From Flavivirga jejuensis (GTDB lineage: Bacteria; Bacteroidota; Bacteroidia; Flavobacteriales; Flavobacteriaceae): a stretch of DNA of 64,000 bases. The notes below the pieces were generated by a model. It did not search any database. It worked only from the letters and a program-made list of their open reading frames with translations, and was not told the DNA's origin. Position numbers and translations under genes: made by a program. Each line of letters starts with the position of its first letter. The stretch's first letter is position 1. The stretch is taken from NCBI RefSeq assembly GCF_030540765.1, contig NZ_JAUOEL010000001.1, positions 310,001 through 374,000 on the forward strand. Direction: 5' to 3'. Of the stretch, positions 44,660 to 53,637 are shown one piece after another.

Positions 44660-47485
44660 ATGAGAAAAAATTACGTATTACTATTATTTATTACATTATC
44701 TCTTTCCTTTTTTGGATTCTCTCAAAGCGGGCATATTCAAGGAAAAATTATTGATGAAAACGGCTTATCAATACCTTTTGGAAATGTATTAATCGAATCG
44801 TTAAATAAAGGAACTACATCAGATTTTGATGGTAGTTTTTTATTGGTAAATGTTCCTTCTGGGAACCAAACAATAAAAATTACATATTTAGGCTATGCCG
44901 ATGTGGAAAAAGAAGTTACTGTTGAAGAAGGCGCAACAGTTAAAGTTATTATTAGAATATCGCCTACAGCTTTAGAGCTAGATGGTGTTTTAATAACAAG
45001 TTATAATAGCGGTCAGGCAAAAGCACTTAACTCACAAAAAAATAAACAGAATATTACCAATGTTGTTTCAACAGATCAAATAGGGAAGTTTCCCGATGTT
45101 AATATTGGAGATGCGGTAAAGCGTATTCCTGGAATTACTATGCAGGTAGATCAAGGTGAAGCTCGTAATATTATTATTAGAGGTTTAGCTCCTCAACTAA
45201 ATTCGGTAACGTTAAACGGGAGTAGAATTCCTTCCGCCGAAGGTGATAATAGAAATGTCCAAATGGATTTAATTCCATCAGATATGATTCAGCTTATAGA
45301 AGTAAATAAAGCTGTGACTCCAGATATGGATGCCGATGCTTTAGGTGGCTCTGTAAATTTAGTAACTAGAACTTCTCCAAACGGATTTAGGCTTGCTGCA
45401 ACAGTAGGCTCTGGAATTAATTTTATTACTGATAAAAGAATTCTTAATGGGTCGTTTTTAGTAGGGGATAGATCTAAAGATAATAAATTTGGATGGATGC
45501 TTTCTACGACTATTAATGATAGCGATTTTGGATCGGATAACGTAGAGGCAGAATGGGTAAATGAAGCAGAAAGTCCTGTTTCTGGAGACGATATTTCCGT
45601 AAATCCTTTTGTAGAAGAATCTGATATTAGAACTTATTTAGTACAGCGTATTAGAAGAAGTTTTTCTGCAAATTTAGACTATGCCTTCGATGTTAATAAT
45701 ACCATTTATTTAAAATCAATGTATAACTGGAGAGATGATAGAGAAAATCGCTTTAGACTTAGTTATGGAAGCATTGAGCCAATATTTAATAGCGGTACAG
45801 AAACTATTATAGGATACCAAGGTGAAATAGGAAGACAAACAAAAGGAGGAATTGATAATAATAGAAATAAAAATACGCGTTTAGAAGACCAGCGTATGGA
45901 AAACTACAGTTTAGGTGGCGATCATCTTTTTGGAAAGTTAGAGTTTGATTGGATGGCGTCTTACGCAAGTGCCTCTGAAGAACGATTAAATGAACGTTAT
46001 ATTGAATATGAATTAAAAGAAAATAATGAAGGCGACCCTATTCCTTTTAATACCGATTTTTCAAATGAAAAGTTCCCGTTAATTACACCATTGAATAGTA
46101 GCGATGTTGCTTTAAGTAATTTTAGTTTAAAAGAAATTACAGAAGAGAACCAATTTACAGAAGAAAAAGATTTTAACTTTTTTGCTAATTTTAAATTGCA
46201 AGTAGACTTTTTTAATAAAGGAAATGGATTTGTGAAATTTGGAGGGCGTATAAAAGTGAAAGATAAAGAACGCATTAATAGTTTCTTAGAGTTTGAATCT
46301 ACGGATAGTAGTTTCGACGACTTAAGTGCTATACCATTAGTAGACCAAACAGATACTAACTTTTTAGCAGGAAGAAAATACGCAGCAGGGATGTTTGTAG
46401 ATCCTGCTTTTTTAGGAAAATTAGACCTAAATAATATATTGTTATTCGATGTTTCTGATGTACCTAGTGAATACGTTAGAGCAAATTATGAAGTAAGAGA
46501 AGATGTTTATGCAGGTTATGCAATGGCAAATCAGAAATTGTCTGATAAATTGGATGTATTAGTTGGTGTAAGAGTAGAACATACTAAAACGGAAGCAACT
46601 GGTAACCAAATTGAAGATGAAGAAAATGTTCTGGGGAAAATAACTGAAGACAAAAATTATGTGCATGTTTTGCCTGGGATTCATTTTAAGTATCATGTTA
46701 ATGATAATACCGTATTACGTTTTGCCTGGACAAATACATTAGCAAGACCCAATTATCAAGATGTGGTGCCTAGTGTAGATCTTGTTGCAGATGATAAAGA
46801 AATATTCTTAGGGAATCCCGAATTAAGTGCGACGACATCTATGAATTTTGATTTGATGGCAGAATATTATTTTAGTAATGTAGGTATTGTTTCTGGAGGG
46901 GTATTTCAAAAAAGTATTAAAGATTTTATATATACATTCCAATTTGAAGATACTGCTACAGGTTTTGATACATTCCAACCACAAAATGGAGAAGGTGCTA
47001 ATATTTTTGGAGCAGAAATAGGATTTCAACGTCAATTAGATTTCTTACCAGGGTTTGCGAAAAACTTTAGTTTCATGTTAAATTACACATATTTAACATC
47101 CAATACAGACGGGATTAGGAACTCTGATGGAGAAGAAAGAGATGATGTTGATTTACCAGGTACGGCACCGAATATGTTTAATGGCTCTTTAGCATATTCT
47201 AGTAAAAATTTCAATTTGCGTTTATCTGCAAATTACTCTGATGCTTATATAGATGAAATTGGAGGAAGTGCTTTTGAAGATAGATATTATGATGAGCAAT
47301 TTTTGTTAGATTTTAATGCATCCTATGCTATAAATAACGAATTAACATGCTATTTCGATTTAAACAACATTACCGATCAGCCTTTACGTTATTTCCAAGG
47401 AATTAAAAATAGAACTATGCAAGTTGAATATTATGGAAGACGTATTACGTTTGGTTTAAAATATGACTTATTTAAAACAAAATAA
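44660..47485 (+). CDS. TonB-dependent receptor with carboxypeptidase-regulatory-like domain
   Basis: A 941-residue outer-membrane receptor. Signal peptide to about residue 21 (FFGFSQ), then the CarboxypepD_reg-like domain GKIIDENGLSIPFGNVLIE, then the plug (VVSTDQIGKFPDVNIGDAVKRIPG; RGLAPQLNSVTLNG; MDADALGGSVNLVT) and a 22-strand barrel ending in GRRITFGLKYDLF. The phytase gene starts 3 bp after its stop, so it most likely imports phytate or its inositol-phosphate products. Confidence 0.93.
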   Translation: MRKNYVLLLFITLSLSFFGFSQSGHIQGKIIDENGLSIPFGNVLIESLNKGTTSDFDGSFLLVNVPSGNQTIKITYLGYADVEKEVTVEEGATVKVIIRISPTALELDGVLITSYNSGQAKALNSQKNKQNITNVVSTDQIGKFPDVNIGDAVKRIPGITMQVDQGEARNIIIRGLAPQLNSVTLNGSRIPSAEGDNRNVQMDLIPSDMIQLIEVNKAVTPDMDADALGGSVNLVTRTSPNGFRLAATVGSGINFITDKRILNGSFLVGDRSKDNKFGWMLSTTINDSDFGSDNVEAEWVNEAESPVSGDDISVNPFVEESDIRTYLVQRIRRSFSANLDYAFDVNNTIYLKSMYNWRDDRENRFRLSYGSIEPIFNSGTETIIGYQGEIGRQTKGGIDNNRNKNTRLEDQRMENYSLGGDHLFGKLEFDWMASYASASEERLNERYIEYELKENNEGDPIPFNTDFSNEKFPLITPLNSSDVALSNFSLKEITEENQFTEEKDFNFFANFKLQVDFFNKGNGFVKFGGRIKVKDKERINSFLEFESTDSSFDDLSAIPLVDQTDTNFLAGRKYAAGMFVDPAFLGKLDLNNILLFDVSDVPSEYVRANYEVREDVYAGYAMANQKLSDKLDVLVGVRVEHTKTEATGNQIEDEENVLGKITEDKNYVHVLPGIHFKYHVNDNTVLRFAWTNTLARPNYQDVVPSVDLVADDKEIFLGNPELSATTSMNFDLMAEYYFSNVGIVSGGVFQKSIKDFIYTFQFEDTATGFDTFQPQNGEGANIFGAEIGFQRQLDFLPGFAKNFSFMLNYTYLTSNTDGIRNSDGEERDDVDLPGTAPNMFNGSLAYSSKNFNLRLSANYSDAYIDEIGGSAFEDRYYDEQFLLDFNASYAINNELTCYFDLNNITDQPLRYFQGIKNRTMQVEYYGRRITFGLKYDLFKTK

Positions 47486-47488
47486 AAA

Positions 47489-48505
47489 ATGAAAAATCTT
47501 AAAATAAACATCATTTTTATTTGCTTTGTTGCTTTAATGGCATGCACTGCAAAATTACCTATAATTGCAGCCCATGTTGTTACAGAAACAACTTTACACG
47601 ATACAGATGATCCTGCGATATGGGTTAATCCCAAAGATGCTTCAAAAAGTATCGTTTTTGGTACCGATAAAAATACAGAGGGAGCTATTTATGCCTTTGA
47701 TCTAGAAGGTAAAATTATTGAAAACAAAACTATTAGGGGTTTAAAACGACCTAATAATGTCGACTTAGAATATGGTTTTCAGCTTAATGATTCTACTAAA
47801 GTTGATGTTATTGCATTTACCGAAAGAGAGCGTCAGCAAATACGTTTATTTTCTGTTCCAGATATGAAAGCATTAGACAATGGCGGTTTTCCTGTTTTTA
47901 TAGATGCAAAAGAACCTGAAACAAATTTACCAATGGGGATAGCACTTTATAAATCACCAAAAACAAATAAATTATACGCTATTGTAGGTAGAAAAACAGG
48001 ACCAAAACAGGGCTATTTATATCAATATCATTTAACTTCAGATAGTTTAGGTGTCCATTCTAGATTGGTTAGGAAGTTTGGAGAATTTAGTGGTAAAAAA
48101 GAAATAGAAGCGATTGCAATTGATGACGAAGCAGGCATTGTGTATTATTCTGATGAGAAGCATTGTATTCGCAAATATTATGCAGAACCAATAAAAGGAA
48201 ATGAAGAGATTTCCTGTTTTGGTAGCGCGTATTTTAAAGAAGATATTGAAGGTATTGCTATTGCTAAATATCAAGATAAAGGATTTTTAATTGTATCAAA
48301 CCAACAAGTGCATACATTTAATGTTTTCGATTTAAAAACAAATGCATTTATTAAAGAAATTAATTTAGGAACTATAGAAACAGATGGCTGTGAGGTTACA
48401 ACCGCTGCATTGGGCGATAAATTCCCTAATGGATTATTTGTATCTATGAATGATAAAAAGAATTTCTTTTTTCACGATTTAAAAAAACTTAAACTATTAG
48501 AATAA
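47489..48505 (+). CDS. Beta-propeller phytase lipoprotein
   Basis: A 338-residue 3-phytase-type lipoprotein (lipobox LMAC) that releases phosphate from phytate with calcium. Characteristic stretches: DTDDPAIWVNPKDASKS, FGTDKNTEGAIYAFDLEG, RPNNVDLEYGF, KEIEAIAIDDEAGIVYYSDE and DIEGIAIAKY with acidic calcium ligands. It is in an operon with the TonB receptor, a phosphate-scavenging pair on the cell surface. Confidence 0.93.
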   Translation: MKNLKINIIFICFVALMACTAKLPIIAAHVVTETTLHDTDDPAIWVNPKDASKSIVFGTDKNTEGAIYAFDLEGKIIENKTIRGLKRPNNVDLEYGFQLNDSTKVDVIAFTERERQQIRLFSVPDMKALDNGGFPVFIDAKEPETNLPMGIALYKSPKTNKLYAIVGRKTGPKQGYLYQYHLTSDSLGVHSRLVRKFGEFSGKKEIEAIAIDDEAGIVYYSDEKHCIRKYYAEPIKGNEEISCFGSAYFKEDIEGIAIAKYQDKGFLIVSNQQVHTFNVFDLKTNAFIKEINLGTIETDGCEVTTAALGDKFPNGLFVSMNDKKNFFFHDLKKLKLLE

Positions 48506-48530
48506 ACCAACCATTAGTTTAAAGATGAAG

Positions 48531-48558
48531 CCCTTTCTGGAAACAGGAAGGGTTTTTT
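48531..48558 (+). terminator. Terminator after phytase gene (copy 2 of repeated terminator)
   Basis: CCCTTTCTG-GAAA-CAGGAAGGG followed by six T's, identical over 28 bases to the one behind rpmA at 44471-44498. Confidence 0.92.
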
Positions 48559-48647
48559 ATTGGTATGAACTGTAGTTTTAAATGGTGTTTGGTATGCGTT
48601 TCTAAGAAACGAAGCGTTTTGGTTTTTGGTAGGATTCCAAATATAAA

Positions 48648-48859
48648 ATGTTTAAAAAAAAAGCATTTAAAGTAGTAACTAAAATTTCGTTAGGTAGTTT
48701 CCTCATTTTGGGTGCTTTTACTTTCCCTCTCGGATATAGCACAATAAGAATAAAATACTTCTCTTTACATTAAAACCTTTTTTTAGATTATTTGGGTTAG
48801 ATCGCCTTAAAGACTTGCAAACCGCGTTTATTACTTTTAACGCATGGTCTAATTGTTAA
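48648..48859 (+). pseudogene. Possible frameshifted gene relic
   Basis: ATG 48648 opens MFKKKAFKVVTKISLGSF with a hydrophobic helix LILGAFTFPLG and stops at 48771. The next frame, overlapping the stop, reads TLKPFFRLFGLDRL then KDLQTAFITFNAWSNC to TAA 48859. Together they look like one short gene broken by a frameshift, but no family is recognised. Alternatively the first part is a real 41-residue membrane peptide. Around it, 48506-49054 has only the terminator and AT-rich sequence. Confidence 0.3.
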
Positions 48860-49054
48860 TTCACATTAACTTTAGAAGCTGTAGCGTTGCTTTTATCTTT
48901 AAAAGGAATGTTTTGCTCTATTTGAGATAAAGATCGTTTAGAATGGCTGTTTTTTTTGTTGAGCATTGTTTAAATAAATTATACAGAATAAGAATAAATC
49001 CTTAACTTGTAGGTGTTGCACTTGCAATATGTAAATTGTCTCACTTAAAATTAT

Positions 49055-49321
49055 ATGGTTATGCTACCTTTTAGATCTGAAATAAGAAACTCGCCGAGCC
49101 AGCAAACTATCAAAATTTTTTTGACGGATGCATCTTTAGATAACAAGATTAAAACACATTTAGAGCATTTTAACGAAATAGAACTTGTAGAAATCAGGCA
49201 AAGTATTGGACAGAACCGAGCGGATGAAAATATTACTGTTTTTTTAAAAGACGATGTAGATATTAATAAAATGAAAGCTTCTATCGATTCTAGTTTGTGG
49301 TGGTATTTTGAAGAGAAGTAA
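49055..49321 (+). CDS. Hypothetical 88-residue protein
   Basis: ATG 49055. The sequence TIKIFLTDASLDNKIKTHLEHFNEIELVEI, then ENITVFLKDDVDINKMKASIDSSLWWYF has a beta-alpha-beta rhythm like a ferredoxin-type fold, and codon use agrees with the neighbours. An antisense frame over the same bases has a less natural composition and is not preferred. Function unknown; isolated gene. Confidence 0.55.
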   Translation: MVMLPFRSEIRNSPSQQTIKIFLTDASLDNKIKTHLEHFNEIELVEIRQSIGQNRADENITVFLKDDVDINKMKASIDSSLWWYFEEK

Positions 49322-50224
49322 TATGCCGTTAGTTTGTTTTTAGCTTTTTTCCTAAATAAACCGTTCAAATAAAAGAATGTGTTGCTTAGTTTAAAAACAA
49401 AGCATTGCCAGACTTAATATTTTTAGATATAACAGTTAAATGGTGGTTGTGGTTTTTATATTATTAACATCAAGCAAAAATTTTTATGACTCCTTATAAT
49501 AAATATACTATAAGAGGTTTTAAATCCTATCCAATTTTTTAGACCAAACCGAAAGGAATATGCTTATTCGTCAGACTGCGCAAAAACCTATTTTGAATTA
49601 AAGCATATTCGGAGGGGTGTCTGAGAAAAAAATCAAATATGAGATTCTCAGAGCTATGAATATAGTTAATGCGCAGACTCCCGTTGGTAATTAATTAAGA
49701 AACTGTTTAAATTTTATCCCTTAGTTTATTTTGTGGTCTTAAGCCCGCATTCTACTCTGCAGCAAAATTTATTTAAATAGTGATGCTATTCGTATTTACT
49801 TTGCCTTGACTGAGAACTTAGTCCACCGAAACTAATTCCCAAAACAAACTTAAACAGTCTCTAAGTTTTTGGATTATTAATTTTATTTTTCACCTGTGGT
49901 GTAAATTTCGCGAATTAAGTTAATGACTTCATTAACAGTGTTTTGTTTATTTATTAAGTATTAGTACTTAATTCTATGTTAAAAAAAATATTGAATTAAT
50001 CACTTTTATGCATTTATAAATTTTGGAACCTTAAATTAATTTTTTGATAAATAGCATCTGCCAAAGTTGTTAATATACTATAATTTGTAAAGATTAGCTT
50101 AACTCTATTAGTGCTTTTTGTCTGGTTTTTAGTTACGGCTAATCCAGGCGGTTGTTTTTTGTGAGAAAAATAAGTATTTTTACGTAGTTTCAATTTACAA
50201 TACTTAACTCCAAATCTTAAAAAC
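49322..50224. other. About 900 bp without a gene; structured and MITE-bearing
   Basis: The first part (49556-49680) has nested inverted repeats: GAATATGCTT (from 49559) with AAGCATATTC (from 49602), CTGCGCA with TGCGCAG (about 49576 and 49670), and an inner TCTGAGAA/TTCTCAGA hairpin. A 163-bp MITE-like element follows. The remainder to 50224 is AT-rich, presumably the promoter region of the next gene. Confidence 0.55.
49699..49861. mobile_element. 163-bp MITE-like element flanked by TAA direct repeats
   Basis: Left end GAAACTGTTTAA and right end (reverse complement) GAGACTGTTTAA; similarity continues with small gaps for about 40 bp on each side, through AGTTT..TTTTGTGG versus AGTTTCGGTGG. 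Immediately outside, TAA at 49696-49698 and TAA at 49862-49864 look like a 3-bp target-site duplication. No ORF inside. A 3-bp duplication is known for some IS5-family groups (IS1031 type), but the parent IS cannot be named from the ends alone. Confidence 0.7.
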
Positions 50225-51058
50225 ATGAAGTCTAAAATTACGATTACCCTTTTTATGATTATACTATTGACGATTAATAATGCAACGGCACAAACTCAAA
50301 ATTTTGGTTCGATTAATTATAATAAAGCCATTAATATTTCAGGTAAGCAAAGGATGCTATCTCAAAAAATGTCGAAAGCATATTTATTAATATCAAAAGG
50401 TGTTAACAATGAAAAAATTAAAAAAGAACTTAATTCAAGCAAATTTATTTTTGACAAGCAATTAGAGATTTTAAATGAAAATGCCAAAAGTTCATCTACA
50501 AAATTGTACATAAAAAAAGTATATGGTTTTTGGAATGAATTTAAACGCATAATAAATAAAACAGCAAGTCTTGATAATTCTTTGCGTATTATGCAATTAA
50601 ATACAGAACTCTTAGATGCTTGCCATAAAGTAGTGCAGAGTATAGAAGCGACTTCTAATTACGATAATAAGTTTTTTGAAAATAATGATCAGGAATTAAT
50701 TAAAACAATTAATGTTTCTGGAAAGCAGAGAATGCTGTCTCAAAGGTTATGCTTATACTTTGCTGCTATAAAAATATTTCCAAAAAATAAAGCAGAATAT
50801 CGACCTATACTAGATAGTGTTTTTGATGAGTTTTCCGATGTAATAGGTCGCTTATTAATAAGTACTTATAATGATACAGAAACTGAGGAAGAAATTGGTC
50901 TCGTTATGGCAGTTTGGGAGCAATATCAATCTAGTAAAAGAAAGTTTTTAGATGGCGATTTTGAGCTAATAGATGTTTATAATGTAACAAACGACCTAAC
51001 AAAAAGCTTTAATAAAATAACAGGCTTGTATGAATTGCTATCGGAAGGTCAAAAATAA
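50225..51058 (+). CDS. Secreted protein with two PilJ/NarX-type sensor repeats
   Basis: A 277-residue protein with signal peptide (to about TAQ, residue 23) and two copies of the motif SGKQRMLSQ (residues 39-47 and 165-173), each at the start of a helix in a four-helix-bundle-like segment. This is the type IV pili methyl-accepting chemotaxis transducer N-terminal domain (PilJ_N), related to the nitrate-binding P-box of NarX/NarQ. No transmembrane or signalling domain follows, so it is a free-standing periplasmic sensor-type protein. Confidence 0.82.
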   Translation: MKSKITITLFMIILLTINNATAQTQNFGSINYNKAINISGKQRMLSQKMSKAYLLISKGVNNEKIKKELNSSKFIFDKQLEILNENAKSSSTKLYIKKVYGFWNEFKRIINKTASLDNSLRIMQLNTELLDACHKVVQSIEATSNYDNKFFENNDQELIKTINVSGKQRMLSQRLCLYFAAIKIFPKNKAEYRPILDSVFDEFSDVIGRLLISTYNDTETEEEIGLVMAVWEQYQSSKRKFLDGDFELIDVYNVTNDLTKSFNKITGLYELLSEGQK

Positions 51059-51104
51059 ATTGACGTTTTTAAGATAAATTCAATGTGTAAAATATAATAT
51101 AATT

Positions 51105-51132
51105 AAAAACCTCGTGTATTCACGAGGTTTTT
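51105..51132 (+). terminator. Terminator after the PilJ-type gene
   Basis: A perfect 12-bp stem AAAAACCTCGTG / CACGAGGTTTTT with TATT loop; symmetric A/T tails allow use from either strand. Confidence 0.92.
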
Positions 51133-51172
51133 AATTATATAGTATAAGAATAACTTCTTAAGTTCTGAGTAT

Positions 51173-52699
51173 TTAATTAATAAATAATCCTTTACTTATT
51201 AATTCAGCAGGAATTGCAAACCCTAATCCTTCGATGCCAACACCAGATAATTTAGCGTTTATAACACCAATTAATCCCCCTTGTTTGTTAATCATCGGTC
51301 CGCCACTATTTCCTCCATTAACTCCAGCATCAGTTTGAATTAACTTAACACCTTCGTTTTCTCTGTCTCCAGAAATAATACCTTTATTTAAAGTTTGACC
51401 TAATTCAACTGTAGTAGGCGTACCAATAATAAAAATATCATCACCAGTTTTATAATTTTTTGTAGTAGGTAAAGCAAAATGACTTGAAAAAGTGGCATCT
51501 ACTTTTAATAATGCTAGATCTAAGTTCTCACTCTGTCTTATTAATTTAGCTTTATACTCCTTATTATCTTTTGTAATAACAGTTATATCTTCCTTATAAT
51601 TAGCTACAACATGGAAATTAGTTATGATGTAACCATCTGTACTTATTTTAAATCCACTTCCATGACCTTCGCCTACCTTTATTGTAACTGTACCATCTAA
51701 TGCAGAGTCTACATCGTTAATCGCTTTTCCTTTAGAAAGGGTGATGTTAGGTAGTGTTTTTTGCGTTGCGACATTGTCTTTCTCTAAATGTTTTTTAACT
51801 TTTTCATTATTAATAAAAGTTAAGAAAGATGAAGCAACAGCATCTTCTACAGCTAAAAGTGATGTATTTTTTTTGTTGTAATCTATAGAAAACTGTCCAG
51901 ATGTGGTTTTGTAGCTTTTAGTATAAACACTTTGTCCGTATACATCTTGAAAATCCCAAGAAATATTTACTTCTGCTTGTAAGAAGCTCATATAGCGTTT
52001 AGCAGCTCTTTGATAAACATATTGAATGTCTAACTCACTAATTTTAGCACTTAAGTATGCCGAATTTGTTTTGTTCTTAAAAATAGTCTTAGTAGAATCT
52101 GTGTACTTATATTTTAATAATATATCATTTAATGACGACGTGAATATAGAGTTGTCAAATTCAATCTTATCTACATTAGAGTCAATGTCTTTAAATTTTT
52201 TCGTATTATTCTTTTTAAGAGAACGGTGTCTGATTTTTCTAATTTTTAAAGCTTTTTCATCAAGATGAAACTCTGTATTTTTTACAAAAAGGTATTTTTG
52301 ATCTTCAGTTTTGATTGCGATAGGAATTAACTTTTCTTCAGCTGTAACATCTTTTTTATAGTTATAACTTTTAGGACCAAAATCCATAAATGGAGGATAG
52401 AATAAAATTCCAAAAGGAACCCATGATAAGATGTGTAATGGTGATTTTAGGTTTTGATAGTGAACCACGTATTGATCTTTATATCCTTTTGTTTCAATTT
52501 TTAATTGCTTAACCTTACGGTCTCTTGATAATTTAGATTTTACGCTTCTTCCAGAACCTTGTTTTACACCATTTACATAAACTACAGATTCATCATTTTG
52601 GGTTTTTACATTAACATTTTTTTGAATTTTACCATTAAGGGTTGATGCACAACTATTCACCAGCACCATAATAGATAATAAAAATAAGATTTTTTTCAT
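51173..52699 (-). CDS. Lipoprotein with C-terminal trypsin-like serine protease domain
   Basis: A 508-residue lipoprotein (MVLVNSC lipobox). Residues about 20-130 include a PEGA-like start (VVYVNGVKQGSGRSVKSKL) and one membrane-proximal hydrophobic stretch ILSWVPFGILFYPPFM. The last 180 residues are an S1C/HtrA-like protease with the catalytic triad in ITNFHVV (His about 362), LDLALLKVD (Asp about 394) and GGNSGGPMI (Ser about 463). No PDZ domain follows. Probably a periplasmic quality-control or signalling protease. Confidence 0.88.
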   Translation of the reverse strand: MKKILFLLSIMVLVNSCASTLNGKIQKNVNVKTQNDESVVYVNGVKQGSGRSVKSKLSRDRKVKQLKIETKGYKDQYVVHYQNLKSPLHILSWVPFGILFYPPFMDFGPKSYNYKKDVTAEEKLIPIAIKTEDQKYLFVKNTEFHLDEKALKIRKIRHRSLKKNNTKKFKDIDSNVDKIEFDNSIFTSSLNDILLKYKYTDSTKTIFKNKTNSAYLSAKISELDIQYVYQRAAKRYMSFLQAEVNISWDFQDVYGQSVYTKSYKTTSGQFSIDYNKKNTSLLAVEDAVASSFLTFINNEKVKKHLEKDNVATQKTLPNITLSKGKAINDVDSALDGTVTIKVGEGHGSGFKISTDGYIITNFHVVANYKEDITVITKDNKEYKAKLIRQSENLDLALLKVDATFSSHFALPTTKNYKTGDDIFIIGTPTTVELGQTLNKGIISGDRENEGVKLIQTDAGVNGGNSGGPMINKQGGLIGVINAKLSGVGIEGLGFAIPAELISKGLFIN

Positions 52700-52868
52700 T
52701 TGAGTTAGAGGTTTAAATTTGTAAGAAGCAATATTAATAAAAAGAACTGTTTTTTTAGGCGATATTATATATTAGTTTACTTATTTACTTGGCAGACGCT
52801 CAAAAGCTATTTTGTAACTTGCTTCTTATTTCTAATTAAGTTAAATTCTGACTAATTCAATTCGGTAA

Positions 52869-53116
52869 TTAACAAGAGAACCATGGAGCAAATACGCATA
52901 TGTGCACCGTAACAAATCTGACAATTTTATTTTTGGAATGTATCTAAACCATGAAGAATTTGTTCCTAATCCTGCTGATGATAAAAAAACAACTAAATAT
53001 GTAATATGGAAAGCTAAATTGTTTTAATAGAACAACAAGATAGAAGTAAGAATTCTGACCCAACTAGGTTGATTGAAGGATGGGATAATTATTTTTGGAT
53101 GGAGCTAGAAAAATAA
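52869..53116 (+). pseudogene. Frameshifted relic of an unknown gene
   Basis: One frame without a start codon reads LTREPWSKYAYVHRNKSD, then GMYLNHEEFVPNPADDKK and TTKYVIWKAKLF to a stop at 53025; a second frame continues as EQQDRSKNSDPTRLIEGW then DNYFWMELEK to TAA 53114. The protein-like composition across the junction points to one gene interrupted by a frameshift and lacking its 5' end. No family was recognised. Confidence 0.5.
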
Positions 53117-53150
53117 TTTATAGCAAATACATTGCTTTTATAATATATAA

Positions 53151-53179
53151 CCCCCTAATTAATACTGTTAATTAGGGGG
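53151..53179 (+). terminator. Terminator after the gene relic
   Basis: CCCCCTAATTAA (53151-53162) / TTAATTAGGGGG (53168-53179), perfect 12-bp stem with 5-nt loop, followed by TGTATTTTATTT. It lies 34 bp behind the relic's stop codon and is probably its original terminator. Confidence 0.85.
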
Positions 53180-53637
53180 TGTATTTTATTTCATAATAAT
53201 GCTAATAGCCAATGTATGCTTAGTGTGGTAGTAAATGCAGTGCATTTCGAACCTGCACAAGTAAAAGCTTTAACCGATCTCTAGTTTGTTGGGATAAAAA
53301 TAAGGAAAAAGCTTTTACGTAGCTGAAAACCAGTCCACATTTCGGCTCTCTAACGATTAGAGTTATGTATGTAAACACCTAGCCTCAGATTACCCAGCTA
53401 ACCCATGACACATATCAAAATAAGCAGTAGTGTGAGTTGTATCAGATTACAAGAAGTTTTAACAAGTTGCTTATGTCAATTTTAAGATTTAGTTGTGTAA
53501 AACTATCTGGTTTTAGGATTTATTCATACAACATATAACATATTTATAAATATTTTTGTGCAAAAATAAAGAGTGAAACACGGAATAAAATCACAAACCA
53601 GCATTATAGAGTCCTTATAATTAAATCTTAATTCTAT
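53180..53637. other. Gene-free segment with one long inverted repeat
   Basis: No coding sequence seen. GTAAAAGCTTT (about 53261-53271) and AAAGCTTTTAC (about 53311-53321) form an 11-bp inverted pair 40 bp apart. The remainder is a patchwork that does not match the cassette spacers further right. Confidence 0.4.

Noticed and set aside
49051-49368. Minus-strand frame over the 88-residue hypothetical gene
   Set aside because: Ser/Leu/Ile-rich shadow translation; the plus-strand frame has a regular fold pattern.
50014-50226. Minus-strand 70-residue frame upstream of the PilJ-type gene
   Set aside because: Low-complexity, overlaps the promoter region of the PilJ-type gene and has no signal or domain.
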